DNA from: Bacteroidales bacterium
GTDB taxonomy: Bacteria > Bacteroidota > Bacteroidia > Bacteroidales > F082
Direction: 5' to 3'
DNA: 64,000 nucleotides
Assembly: GCA_024681295.1 (NCBI GenBank)
Contig: JAILBC010000087.1
Coordinates: 1-64,000, forward strand
This document shows positions 1-8,702 of this stretch, piece after piece. Position 1 is the first letter of the stretch, and the number at the start of each line of letters is the position of its first letter. Under the pieces are notes generated by a model. It did not search any database. It worked only from the letters and a program-made list of their open reading frames with translations, and was not told where the DNA came from. A program made the translations under genes and the position numbers.

Positions 1-161
1 TGCAAGGTGATGGCCGTGAGGGCACAGAAAGCCACGGTCCAAGGATTGACCTCGGGGTTCTCGGCGAGGGCCAGGAAGCCACCCATCAACACACCAGACA
101 AAGAGAGCAGCACCGTCCGAGGACGGGCGGCGCGAAGCCAAGCTCGCAATGACGTTCTCAT
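1..161 (-). CDS. menA: 1,4-dihydroxy-2-naphthoate polyprenyltransferase, N-terminal part (runs off window)
   Basis: Reverse-strand translation from ATG at 161: MRTSLRAWLRAARPRTVLLSLSGVLMGGFLALAENPEVNPWTVAFCALTAITL, MenA-like N-terminus (RPRT...LSxxLxG). Start overlaps the helicase stop (ATGA). Confidence 0.7.
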   Translation of the reverse strand, partial: MRTSLRAWLRAARPRTVLLSLSGVLMGGFLALAENPEVNPWTVAFCALTAITL

Positions 162-2164
162 CTCCTCTTCCCGCGTTTCGGGGAATAGTAATCCTGATTA
201 CGGGCAGCGCCACGGCGACCACGGTTGGACTCACGAGTGGATGATCCTCTCGAAGAACGAGAAGCTTTCTCTTTCTTGGCGCCGAAACCTCTGGTCTCAT
301 TGCGTTGTTTGCGGGAAGGACGGACATCGTCGTCATCAAGGAAAACATCGATGTCATCAAGATGCTCACGCCAATCAGGGTCAAGCCATTCGTGACCGTC
401 ACGGGATTTCTCCACCTTATATTTCGGCTTTCTTTCCTCGTGATGTTCCTTCTTTTCGCGACGCTCTTTCTTTTCTTGACGTTCTTTCTTTTCGAAACCT
501 CCTTCTTTCTTCTCCTCTTTGGCCTTCTTCTCGCGTTTGGGTTGGTCCTTGGCCACCTCTACATGAATGCCTTTGGGGTTCTTGCGCGGGTCGGCGAAGC
601 ACTCCAGGAGCATGGGCACGAAGCTCTCCTCCACGTCCACGTATGAATAGTCCGGGAAGAGGTCGATGCGGCCCACGGGGATGTTCTTGGTGCGGGTCAC
701 ATCGTTGATCATGCCGATGAGTTTCTGCGGCAGGATATGGTCGTTCTTGCCCACACCGAAGAAGAGGCGCTTCATGGTCTCGTCGCGATGCTCACGTTCT
801 TTCTTGAGTTCCTTGCGCTCTTTCTTCTCGTCCTTTTCGTTCACATTAAGGTCGACGGCATCCTTGTAATAGTCGAGGAAGCGGTTGAAGTTGAGGGCCA
901 CCATACGGGTGATGAGTTCCTCACGCGACATCCATTCCAACTTCTTGAAGATGACTGGCAGATAGTCGTCGATGTCTTCACGGTTGATATCGACATGTTC
1001 AATTCTGTCGATATGATTGAAGAGTTGTTTTTCACAGACCTCTTTCCCAGTCGGGATCATAGCCCGCTCGATGGGACGGCCCACGATCTTTTCGATCTGT
1101 TTGACCTTGTGTTTCTCACGAAGGTGCACCAAACTGATGCAGATGCCCCGTTTGTCGGCACGGCCTGTACGACCGCTGCGATGTACGTAGGTCTCGATGT
1201 CATCGGGCAGATTGTAGTTGATGATATGGGTCAGTTCCTTGACGTCGATGCCACGGGCAGCCACGTCGGTAGCGACAAGCAGCTGAAGCGAGCGTTTACG
1301 GAAGTGGTCCATCACGTTATCGCGCATAGCCTGCGAGAGGTCGCCATGGAGGGCCGCGGCGTTGTAACCATCCTGGATGAGGCTGTCGGCAATCTCTTGG
1401 GTCTCGAGCTTGGTACGGCAGAAGATGATGCCATAGATGGACGGGGTGTAGTCGATGATGCGTTTCAGCACCGAGTAGCGGTCCTTAGCAGCCATCATGT
1501 AGTAGCGATGGTCCACATTGGCGGTACCCGAGTTGCGTTCACCCACAGCTACCTTCACGGGGTCGGTCATGTACTTGTTGAGGATGGCCTCCACCTCCTT
1601 CGGCATGGTGGCCGAGAAGAGCATGGTGTTGCGTTCCTTGGGCATGTACTCAAGGATGTCGTCGACCTCTTCCTGGAAGCCCATGTTGAGCATCTCGTCA
1701 GCTTCGTCGAGGATCATGGTGCGGACGTTGCTGAAGTCGACCTTATTGCGGCGGATCATGTCGCGCAGGCGGCCTGGAGTGGCCACGATGATCTGGGGCT
1801 TCTTGGCCAGGTCCTTAAACTGCAGTTCGATGCTGGCGCCACCGTAGACCGGCACGATGAGGATTTCGGGGATGTACTTCGCATCGTTGCGGCGGCCCTT
1901 GGTGATCTGCATGCAGAGCTCACGTGTAGGACAGAGGATCAGCGCTTGGATGCAGCGCTGTGAGGGGTCAATCTTCTGGAGCAGCGGCAATCCGAAAGCG
2001 GCTGTCTTTCCAGTTCCCGTTTGCGCGAGACCGACGAAGTCCGTGTCGCGTTCCAACAGTACAGGAATCGTTTGTTCCTGTATCGGCATAGGATTTTCGA
2101 ACCCCAGCTCCCCTATCGCCTTCAACAGAGCGGAGTCCAATCCAAAATCGGTAAATTGTGACAT
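158..2164 (-). CDS. DEAD-box ATP-dependent RNA helicase with DbpA-like RNA-binding region and basic C-terminal tail
   Basis: AQTGTGKT (Walker A), DEADEM, SAT, HRSGRTGRA motifs; Lys/Arg/Glu-rich C-terminus. Confidence 0.95.
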   Translation of the reverse strand: MSQFTDFGLDSALLKAIGELGFENPMPIQEQTIPVLLERDTDFVGLAQTGTGKTAAFGLPLLQKIDPSQRCIQALILCPTRELCMQITKGRRNDAKYIPEILIVPVYGGASIELQFKDLAKKPQIIVATPGRLRDMIRRNKVDFSNVRTMILDEADEMLNMGFQEEVDDILEYMPKERNTMLFSATMPKEVEAILNKYMTDPVKVAVGERNSGTANVDHRYYMMAAKDRYSVLKRIIDYTPSIYGIIFCRTKLETQEIADSLIQDGYNAAALHGDLSQAMRDNVMDHFRKRSLQLLVATDVAARGIDVKELTHIINYNLPDDIETYVHRSGRTGRADKRGICISLVHLREKHKVKQIEKIVGRPIERAMIPTGKEVCEKQLFNHIDRIEHVDINREDIDDYLPVIFKKLEWMSREELITRMVALNFNRFLDYYKDAVDLNVNEKDEKKERKELKKEREHRDETMKRLFFGVGKNDHILPQKLIGMINDVTRTKNIPVGRIDLFPDYSYVDVEESFVPMLLECFADPRKNPKGIHVEVAKDQPKREKKAKEEKKEGGFEKKERQEKKERREKKEHHEERKPKYKVEKSRDGHEWLDPDWREHLDDIDVFLDDDDVRPSRKQRNETRGFGAKKEKASRSSRGSSTRESNRGRRGAARNQDYYSPKRGKRR

Positions 2165-2230
2165 GAAAAGAAATGATGTTTGAAAAGTGCGGCAAAGATA
2201 CGAAAAAATCGCTATTTTTGCGTTTTTGAG

Positions 2231-3457
2231 ATGAAGATTCGGAGAGAGATCATATTAGTGTTGGGTTTAATGGGGTTGATGGGTTTAATGGGGGGGATGG
2301 GTTCGTGCAAGAAGAAGCCCAGAGGGCCATTGCCTGTGGTGAACGTCGACAGCCTCTTTGTGGACCTCGGCAAGGCCGATGTGGCCAAGCGTACCGCTAT
2401 GGCCGAGAAGGCCTTCCAGGAAATGCACAAGGAGCAAGGCTTGAACGGCACGGTGCTCTATGCCGAAGGCGGACAGGTGCTCTACCGTGGGGCCTTCGGG
2501 TGGCGCAACCTCATCAAGGCGAACGATTCGATACGCATCGACGACCAGTTTCAGCTTGCTTCGGTGTCGAAGATGTTCACCGCCGAGGCCATCATGCTGC
2601 TGTATTCGCAGGACAAGCTCGACTACGACGACGACCTCACGAAATACATCCCTGAATTTCCCTATAAAGGCATCACCATACGTCACCTGCTGAACCATCG
2701 CTCCGGCCTGTCGCGATACGAGACCTTGGCCGATGAGCAGTGGCCCGACCGTGGTGTGCCCGTCAACAACGAGGACATCATCAAGCTCTTTGCCCAATAC
2801 AAGCCCGACCCTTACAACCAGCCCAACGTCACCTTCCACTACACCAATGTGAACTACGTGCTGCTGGCCAGCGTGGTGGAACGCGTCAGCGGACAGCATT
2901 TCGAGGACTTCATGCGAGAGCAGGTGTTTACCCCCCTAGGCATGGAGCGGTCCTACATCTATTCACTGCGAGGCGTAGATCGGCTTCACACCTACGTCGA
3001 CACTGAGGTGCAGGGGCACGATTTGCTGCGCAAGGGCGCTCGGCGAGCCCAAGACGACTACCTGAACGGCGTGGTGGGTGACAAAGTAATGTTCTCCACT
3101 GTCGACGACCTGTACCGCTTCAGTCTGGCCATCGACTGTGGGCTGTTTTTGCCCGACAGCATCCAGCAAGAGGCCTTCAAGCCTGGCTCGCCTGAGTGGA
3201 AACGAGGTGAGAACTACGGCTTCGGATGGCGCTTGAATGAGAAACACCCTGGCGTAGTTTTCCATTTTGGATGGTGGAAGGGCTACCGTTCGTTCTTTAT
3301 CAGAGATGTCGAGAAAGGCCGTGTGCTCATCGTGCTCACCAACACCAACAGCAGCGCCATTGGCGAGCCGTTATGGGAATTTATCAACGACACCTCCGTG
3401 CAGCTTCCCGCCGCATGCCCCAACCGAAACCTGATGTTGGGGAACACCAATTTTTAA
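2231..3457 (+). CDS. Serine hydrolase, class C beta-lactamase-related lipoprotein
   Basis: Lipoprotein-like signal ending GMGSCKKK; SVSK (SxxK) motif, YTNVNY, HFGWWKGY. The ORF opens at 2180 but MKIRREIILVLG at 2231 is the likely start. Confidence 0.85.
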   Translation: MKIRREIILVLGLMGLMGLMGGMGSCKKKPRGPLPVVNVDSLFVDLGKADVAKRTAMAEKAFQEMHKEQGLNGTVLYAEGGQVLYRGAFGWRNLIKANDSIRIDDQFQLASVSKMFTAEAIMLLYSQDKLDYDDDLTKYIPEFPYKGITIRHLLNHRSGLSRYETLADEQWPDRGVPVNNEDIIKLFAQYKPDPYNQPNVTFHYTNVNYVLLASVVERVSGQHFEDFMREQVFTPLGMERSYIYSLRGVDRLHTYVDTEVQGHDLLRKGARRAQDDYLNGVVGDKVMFSTVDDLYRFSLAIDCGLFLPDSIQQEAFKPGSPEWKRGENYGFGWRLNEKHPGVVFHFGWWKGYRSFFIRDVEKGRVLIVLTNTNSSAIGEPLWEFINDTSVQLPAACPNRNLMLGNTNF

Positions 3458-3598
3458 TTTTTTTTCAGTCAAAAATTTGCGATATTCATTTTTTTTGTAT
3501 TTTTGCATCGGTTCTTATCATAATAACCATTCAGCTAAAGGCTGATTCCAGCCAATGGTTGAATTTAATGGTTTCATAAATTTTGGTTTTTGGTTCTA

Positions 3599-3626
3599 GA
3601 AAATCCCTGCTTTTGTAGGGATTTTC
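3599..3626. terminator. Intrinsic-terminator-like hairpin upstream of pgi
   Basis: GAAAATCCCTGC-TTTT-GTAGGGATTTTC followed by TTGTTTTT. Confidence 0.55.
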
Positions 3627-3637
3627 TTGTTTTTGAC

Positions 3638-3645
3638 TATATTTG
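3638..3645 (+). promoter_or_regulatory. Bacteroidetes-type -7 promoter element (TAnnTTTG) for pgi
   Basis: TATATTTG located 18 nt before the pgi ATG; no clear -33 element. Confidence 0.4.
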
Positions 3646-3662
3646 CATCAAATTCCTATGTT

Positions 3663-4997
3663 ATGAAACTCGAACTCACCTACACCAATTCCTTCGTCAG
3701 CAAGGAAGCCATCCAATCCTACGAATCCACGGTTGCTTCGACTTACAACACTGTTTACAACAAGACCGGCGCTGGCAACGACTTCCTCGGCTGGGTCAGC
3801 CTGCCCTCGGAAATCGACGAGAGCCTGCTGGCCGACATCGAAAAGACCGCTACGGAGCTTCGCAAGAAGTCGGAGATCTTTGTGGTCGTGGGCATCGGCG
3901 GCTCCTACCTAGGCGCCCGTGCCGTCATCGAGGCCCTTCAGAACCACTTCGCGCTTTTGGCAGGTGAGAAGCCTTTGATTGTGTATGCCGGCCATAACAT
4001 GAGCGAGGACTACCTCTATGAACTGATGGCCATCCTCGACAAGAAGGACTATTCGCTGGCGGTGATTTCCAAGTCAGGTACCACCACAGAACCAGCCATT
4101 GCCTTCCGCATCCTGAAGCAACATATCATTAATAAATACGGTGAGCAAGAAGCCGCTTCGCGCATTGTGGCCATCACCGACAAGGCCAAGGGTGCCTTGA
4201 AACAGTTGTCCAATGTGAAAGGTTACAAGACCTATATCGTTCCCGACGACGTGGGTGGCCGTTTTTCGGTGCTCACCCCGGTGGGACTGCTGCCCATCGC
4301 CATGGCGGGCATCGACATCCGCGCCTTGGTGAACGGCGCCATCGAGATGGAGAAACTGTGCAAGAACAACCCCACTTTGAATGGCAACATTGTGTCAGAA
4401 TACGCCGTGGTGCGTCACCTGCTCTATCAAGCTGGCAAGACTAACGAGATCATGGTGAACTACGAGCCTCGGCTGGTGTATTTCAGCGAGTGGTGGAAAC
4501 AGCTTTACGGTGAGAGCCACGGCAAGAACCACAAGGGTATCTTCCCTGCCTCGGTCACCTTCAGCACCGACCTGCATTCCATGGGACAGTACATCCAGGA
4601 CGGTCTGCGTAACCTCTTCGAGACGGTGATCTCTGTGGAGAACTCCAACCATGAATTGCACATCCCCATGGAGGATGAAGATCTCGACCAGCTCAACTAC
4701 ATCGCTGGCAAGCGCATCTCCGAGGTGAACCACAAAGCCGAGTTAGGCACCATGCTCGCCCACGTGGACGGCGGCGTGCCGGTGATCCGCATCGTCATCC
4801 CCGAGGTGTCGGCCTACGTGTTGGGACAACTGATCTACTTCTTCGAGATGGCTTGTGCCCTCAGTGGTTACATGCTTGAAGTCAATCCTTTCGACCAGCC
4901 CGGCGTGGAGGCCTACAAGAAGAACATGTTTGCCCTCCTGGGGAAGAAGGGTTACGAAGAAAAGACGGAGGCCCTGAATAAGAGGTTAGGGGTTTAG
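3663..4997 (+). CDS. pgi: Glucose-6-phosphate isomerase
   Basis: MKLELTYTNSFVSKE...VVVGIGGSYLGARAVIEAL...VISKSGTTTEPAIAFR; GPI signatures. Confidence 0.95.
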   Translation: MKLELTYTNSFVSKEAIQSYESTVASTYNTVYNKTGAGNDFLGWVSLPSEIDESLLADIEKTATELRKKSEIFVVVGIGGSYLGARAVIEALQNHFALLAGEKPLIVYAGHNMSEDYLYELMAILDKKDYSLAVISKSGTTTEPAIAFRILKQHIINKYGEQEAASRIVAITDKAKGALKQLSNVKGYKTYIVPDDVGGRFSVLTPVGLLPIAMAGIDIRALVNGAIEMEKLCKNNPTLNGNIVSEYAVVRHLLYQAGKTNEIMVNYEPRLVYFSEWWKQLYGESHGKNHKGIFPASVTFSTDLHSMGQYIQDGLRNLFETVISVENSNHELHIPMEDEDLDQLNYIAGKRISEVNHKAELGTMLAHVDGGVPVIRIVIPEVSAYVLGQLIYFFEMACALSGYMLEVNPFDQPGVEAYKKNMFALLGKKGYEEKTEALNKRLGV

Positions 4998-5033
4998 ATA
5001 AGAGATAAGAGATAAAAGTTGGAAGGTAGAATT

Positions 5034-5170
5034 TGACGCCCCGAAGGGGCAATATCCCACCAGCCCAGGGCAACGCCCTGGGGGAATGAAAAAAACAAAA
5101 AATAATATTATGACCGTTTACCCAGGGCGTTGCCCTGGGCTATAAGAAAATTGGCCCTGCGGGCCGTCAA
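5034..5170. repeat. Pair of inverted copies of a palindromic REP-like intergenic element
   Basis: gacgccccgaaggggcaat...agcccagggcaacgccctggg at 5034-5085 and its inverse cccagggcgttgccctgggct...ggccctgcgggcc at 5121-5167; a third copy at 6777-6823. Confidence 0.75.
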
Positions 5171-5419
5171 TTATTGTTGCGGTGGTTGCTGTTGGGGTTG
5201 TTCGTTGGGCTGTTGGGGTGGTTGATACCCTACGGGTTGTGAGGGAATGACAATGGCGCAAACGAAGTAACCCAACAAGGCGGCGCCACAGGAGATGAAG
5301 CCGAGGAGCACCCAAAGGAGGCGAACCAGCGTGGAGTCGACGTCAAAATAGTCGCCAAGACCACCACAGACACCGCAGATTTTCTTGTCCATGACGGAAC
5401 GATAGAGTTTCTTTGCCAT
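5171..5419 (-). CDS. PspC domain protein
   Basis: [59 protein letters not shown]. Confidence 0.9.
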   Translation of the reverse strand: MAKKLYRSVMDKKICGVCGGLGDYFDVDSTLVRLLWVLLGFISCGAALLGYFVCAIVIPSQPVGYQPPQQPNEQPQQQPPQQ

Positions 5420-5508
5420 TTTTCGAAGTTTTTTTGATTTCGGCGCAAAGATAACGGCTTTCCTAATTATTCCGCAAGGGTTCGTGGATATTTTTTACCT
5501 TTGCAGCC

Positions 5509-6744
5509 ATGAAAAAGAACATTGAGATTATGGCTCCCGTGGGCTCCTACGAGGCCCTATCCGCTGCCATCCAGGCTGGCGCGGGGAGCGTGTATTTTGG
5601 CATCGGGAAACTGAACATGAGGTCGCGCTCGGCGAAGAACTTCACTTTGGATGACCTACGCCAGTTGGCCGAAACTTGTAATAAACATGGCGTGAAGAGC
5701 TACGTCACCGTGAACACTGTGATTTACGATGAGGAGATGGACGAGATGCACCAGCTGTTGGACGCCATCAAGGCCAACGGCATCTCCGCCATCATCGCCT
5801 CCGACCAAAGTGTGATCCAATACGCCCGCCAGATCGGCGTGGAGGTCCACATGTCCACCCAATGCAACATCACCAACCTGGAGGCGGTGAAATATTATTC
5901 GCAGTTTGCCGACGTGATGGTGACCGCAAGGGAACTGAACATCGACCAAGTGAAACATATCACTGAAGAGATTGAAAGACAACAGATTCGTGGACCAAAA
6001 GGCGACTTAGTACGTATTGAGGTGTTCTGCCATGGAGCTTTGTGCATGGCCATCTCGGGCAAGTGCAATCTCAGCCAAGACCTGTACAACTCCTCATCGA
6101 ATAGAGGTGCCTGCTTGCAACTCTGTCGCCGTGGATATGACGTTAAGGAACGGGAAGAAGGTTATGAATTGGCGCTCGACAACGAGTACATCATGTCGCC
6201 CAAGGACCTCTGCACCCTACCCTTCTTGGATCGGGTGCTGGATGCCGGTGTGGAAGTGCTGAAGATTGAAGGTCGTGGCCGCTCGCCGGAGTATACCAAG
6301 ATGACGGTGGAGGTCTATCATGAGGCAGTGAAAGCCATTCAGGAAGGCACCTTCACCCAAGAGAAGATCGATGCTTGGATGGAACGGTTAAAGAGTGTCT
6401 ATAACCGCGGTTTCTGGGACGGCTATTATTTAGGTCGTCGCACCTTCGAGTGGTCGAAGCAATACGGCTCGCAGGCCACCCAGACAAAACTTTACATCGG
6501 CCAGGTGACCAACTATTTCAGCAGGATTGGCGTGGCGGAGATCAAGATCGAGACTTACGACCTCAACGTGGACGACCCTATCATGATCATCGGGCCCACC
6601 ACCGGCGTCTACGAGGACAGCATCGGGGAGATTCGATTGGATGACGGTCCCGTGCCGCAAGCCGTCAAGGGAGACATTTGTTCCATCCCAGTGAAATCGG
6701 TGGTGAGACGGGGAGATAAAGTTTATAAGATAGTTAAGAGTTAA
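5509..6744 (+). CDS. Peptidase U32 family protein (tRNA/rRNA hydroxylation-type)
   Basis: MAPVGSYEALSAAIQAGAGSVYFG..., CHGALCMAISGKCNLS, NRGACLQLCRR, LKIEGRGRSPEY. Confidence 0.9.
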   Translation: MKKNIEIMAPVGSYEALSAAIQAGAGSVYFGIGKLNMRSRSAKNFTLDDLRQLAETCNKHGVKSYVTVNTVIYDEEMDEMHQLLDAIKANGISAIIASDQSVIQYARQIGVEVHMSTQCNITNLEAVKYYSQFADVMVTARELNIDQVKHITEEIERQQIRGPKGDLVRIEVFCHGALCMAISGKCNLSQDLYNSSSNRGACLQLCRRGYDVKEREEGYELALDNEYIMSPKDLCTLPFLDRVLDAGVEVLKIEGRGRSPEYTKMTVEVYHEAVKAIQEGTFTQEKIDAWMERLKSVYNRGFWDGYYLGRRTFEWSKQYGSQATQTKLYIGQVTNYFSRIGVAEIKIETYDLNVDDPIMIIGPTTGVYEDSIGEIRLDDGPVPQAVKGDICSIPVKSVVRRGDKVYKIVKS

Positions 6745-6776
6745 GAGTTAAAAGTTAAAAGTTAAATGTTAAAAGT

Positions 6777-6823
6777 GCGCCCCGCAGGGGCAATAATCTA
6801 ATAGCCCAGGGCAACGCCCTGGG
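6777..6823. repeat. REP-like palindromic element (third copy)
   Basis: gcgccccgcaggggcaataatctaatagcccagggcaacgccctggg, near-identical to 5034-5085. Confidence 0.75.
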
Positions 6824-6831
6824 AACAGAAA

Positions 6832-7638
6832 ATGCAAAATTTTAATATTCATACCCACAGTATTTACAGTGACGGCAAATCCACACCTCGCGAACATGTG
6901 GAAGAGGCTATCCGTCAGGGATTGGTGAAACTGGGCTTTTCGGAACACGGGCCCCTACCCTTCGACAACACTTTTTCTGTGAAAGCGGAACGGATGCCTG
7001 ATTATTTGGCAGAGATTGCCCAGCTGAAGGAGGAATTCAAAGATCGAATCGAGATTTTATGCGGTCTGGAGGCGGATTATATCCCTGGAGTTTCGGAAAC
7101 TTTTGCCGTGACCAAAGAGAAATATCACCTTGATTATTTGATTGGTGGCGTTCATCTGGTGGGTCATTCGGCCAACCCTGAGGAACTTTGGTTTATCGAT
7201 GGACCCAAATGGGAGATTTATGACGAGGGGTTACAAAAGTTTTTCAATGGCGACATCAGAAAGGCGGTGAAGTGTTTCTTCGACCAGACCAACCAAATGA
7301 TTGAACACGAGGAATTCGACATCATTGCGCATTTCGACAAGATCAAGATGCACAACCGGGATCGGTATTTCCATGAGGACGAGGACTGGTACCGCAAGTT
7401 GGCCTTGGAGACCCTCGACCTGATTCATCAGAAGGGCTTGGTAGTGGAGGTCAACACCCGAGGTATTTACAAGAAACGGTATAACGGTTTCTATCCGTCG
7501 CCGTGGTTGATGACGGAGGCTCACAAGATGGGGGTTCCGATGATCATTTCGAGCGATGCGCATCATTACAGTGAACTCACGCTGGAGTTTGAGGCCGCTG
7601 AGGAAGCATTAATAAGTAGCGTGTCTCCGACACGCTGA
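6832..7638 (+). CDS. PHP-domain phosphatase (histidinol-phosphatase HisK-like)
   Basis: NIHTHSIYSDGKSTPREHVEEAIRQGL, SEHGP, SSDAHH. Confidence 0.85.
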   Translation: MQNFNIHTHSIYSDGKSTPREHVEEAIRQGLVKLGFSEHGPLPFDNTFSVKAERMPDYLAEIAQLKEEFKDRIEILCGLEADYIPGVSETFAVTKEKYHLDYLIGGVHLVGHSANPEELWFIDGPKWEIYDEGLQKFFNGDIRKAVKCFFDQTNQMIEHEEFDIIAHFDKIKMHNRDRYFHEDEDWYRKLALETLDLIHQKGLVVEVNTRGIYKKRYNGFYPSPWLMTEAHKMGVPMIISSDAHHYSELTLEFEAAEEALISSVSPTR

Positions 7639-7734
7639 TATTTTAGTGTGTTGTCCGAGACCCCAGGCTGCGCTTCGCTGGCCAGGGGTTATTAGAATAG
7701 CGCCTCTTCGAGGCGCCTTGAATGATACAAAAAA

Positions 7735-7759
7735 CCCCACCAGCACGAGGTTGGTGGGG
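7735..7759 (-). terminator. Intrinsic terminator for rpmF/yceD transcript
   Basis: On minus strand CCCCACCA..TGGTGGGG stem followed by TTTTTT. Confidence 0.65.
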
Positions 7760-7791
7760 AAAAACAATATAAAGATTATGAAAAAAATCCG

Positions 7792-7977
7792 TTATTGCTT
7801 GGCTGCGGTAAGCTGCTTGCCTTTGTAATAAAGGTCGCCGTCCACATAGTAAGCTCTATGTCTGACGTGCAAGGTGCCGGTGACGGGGTCGATGGTCACG
7901 TTGGGCGTTACAGCCTTGTAATGTGTTCTTCTCTTTGCGCCTCTGGTGTGAGACTGTCTACGTTTAGGATGTGCCAT
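7792..7977 (-). CDS. rpmF: 50S ribosomal protein L32
   Basis: MAHPKRRQSHTRGAKRRTHYKA; canonical L32. Confidence 0.95.
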   Translation of the reverse strand: MAHPKRRQSHTRGAKRRTHYKAVTPNVTIDPVTGTLHVRHRAYYVDGDLYYKGKQLTAAKQ

Positions 7978-8010
7978 TTTACTTTTATTTTAAAATGTTA
8001 AACCGTTTGT

Positions 8011-8532
8011 TTAATTATCTTCAAGCTTCACGTCCTTCAATGCCGCCCACCGGGGATCCGTCGCAGTCTCCTCGTCCGTGGGTTCCTCATCGTGAGAAAG
8101 CATCGCCAGCACTTGGGGGTTGCACTCACCTTCCGGATGAACCCGATGGATCGGTATGGAAAGGATAATGTATTCATAAATCAAAGAACGTATATCGTAG
8201 GCGTGCTCCTCAGCAGGCACCACGACCACGTCGTCTGACTCCTCGACTCCTTCGGCGCCGAACTTGATGTAGAACACTTGTTCGCTCTGGATCGGGATAT
8301 AGAACTCGTCGGCGCATCGGTCGCAGGGAACGAGAACCTTGCCTTCCAAATGGAAATCCAAGGTCATCATCAGCTCTTCCCTCAGCACTTCCAGATCCAC
8401 CGTCACGTCAGCTTGCTTCACCTCGGAGTAGTCCATATCGGCAAAGAAGTCGTCCTTGATGTCGAATTTAAAGCTGTGGACTCCAAGGGCGAGACCGCTG
8501 ACGGGGATCAAGAATTCGTTATCCTTTTCCAT
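8011..8532 (-). CDS. yceD: YceD/DUF177 family protein
   Basis: CDRCADEFYIPI motif; position next to rpmF. Confidence 0.85.
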   Translation of the reverse strand: MEKDNEFLIPVSGLALGVHSFKFDIKDDFFADMDYSEVKQADVTVDLEVLREELMMTLDFHLEGKVLVPCDRCADEFYIPIQSEQVFYIKFGAEGVEESDDVVVVPAEEHAYDIRSLIYEYIILSIPIHRVHPEGECNPQVLAMLSHDEEPTDEETATDPRWAALKDVKLEDN

Positions 8533-8627
8533 TTTGCCTCAAAATCGGGCTGCAAAAATACAAACTTTTTTTGAAATAGAAACAATGAGGGGATTTTTTT
8601 TTGAGAGAGGGGGGCGGGGGGGGTAAT

Positions 8628-8702
8628 GGGTTTAATGGGTTTAGTGGGTTTAGTGGGTTTAATGGGTTTAATGGGCTTAGTGGGTTTAATGGGTGGGGTG
8701 GG
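8628..8702. repeat. G-rich tandem 9-mer repeat (GGGTTTAAT/GGGTTTAGT), 7 units plus GGGTGGGGTGGG
   Basis: Direct reading of 8628-8702; runs of GGG spaced by 6 nt; overlaps the 3' end and stop codon of the S41 peptidase gene. Confidence 0.9.

Noticed and set aside
737-1963. 408-aa plus-strand ORF antisense to the helicase
   Set aside because: Overlaps the well-supported helicase gene; His/Val/Asp-rich shadow composition typical of an antisense frame.
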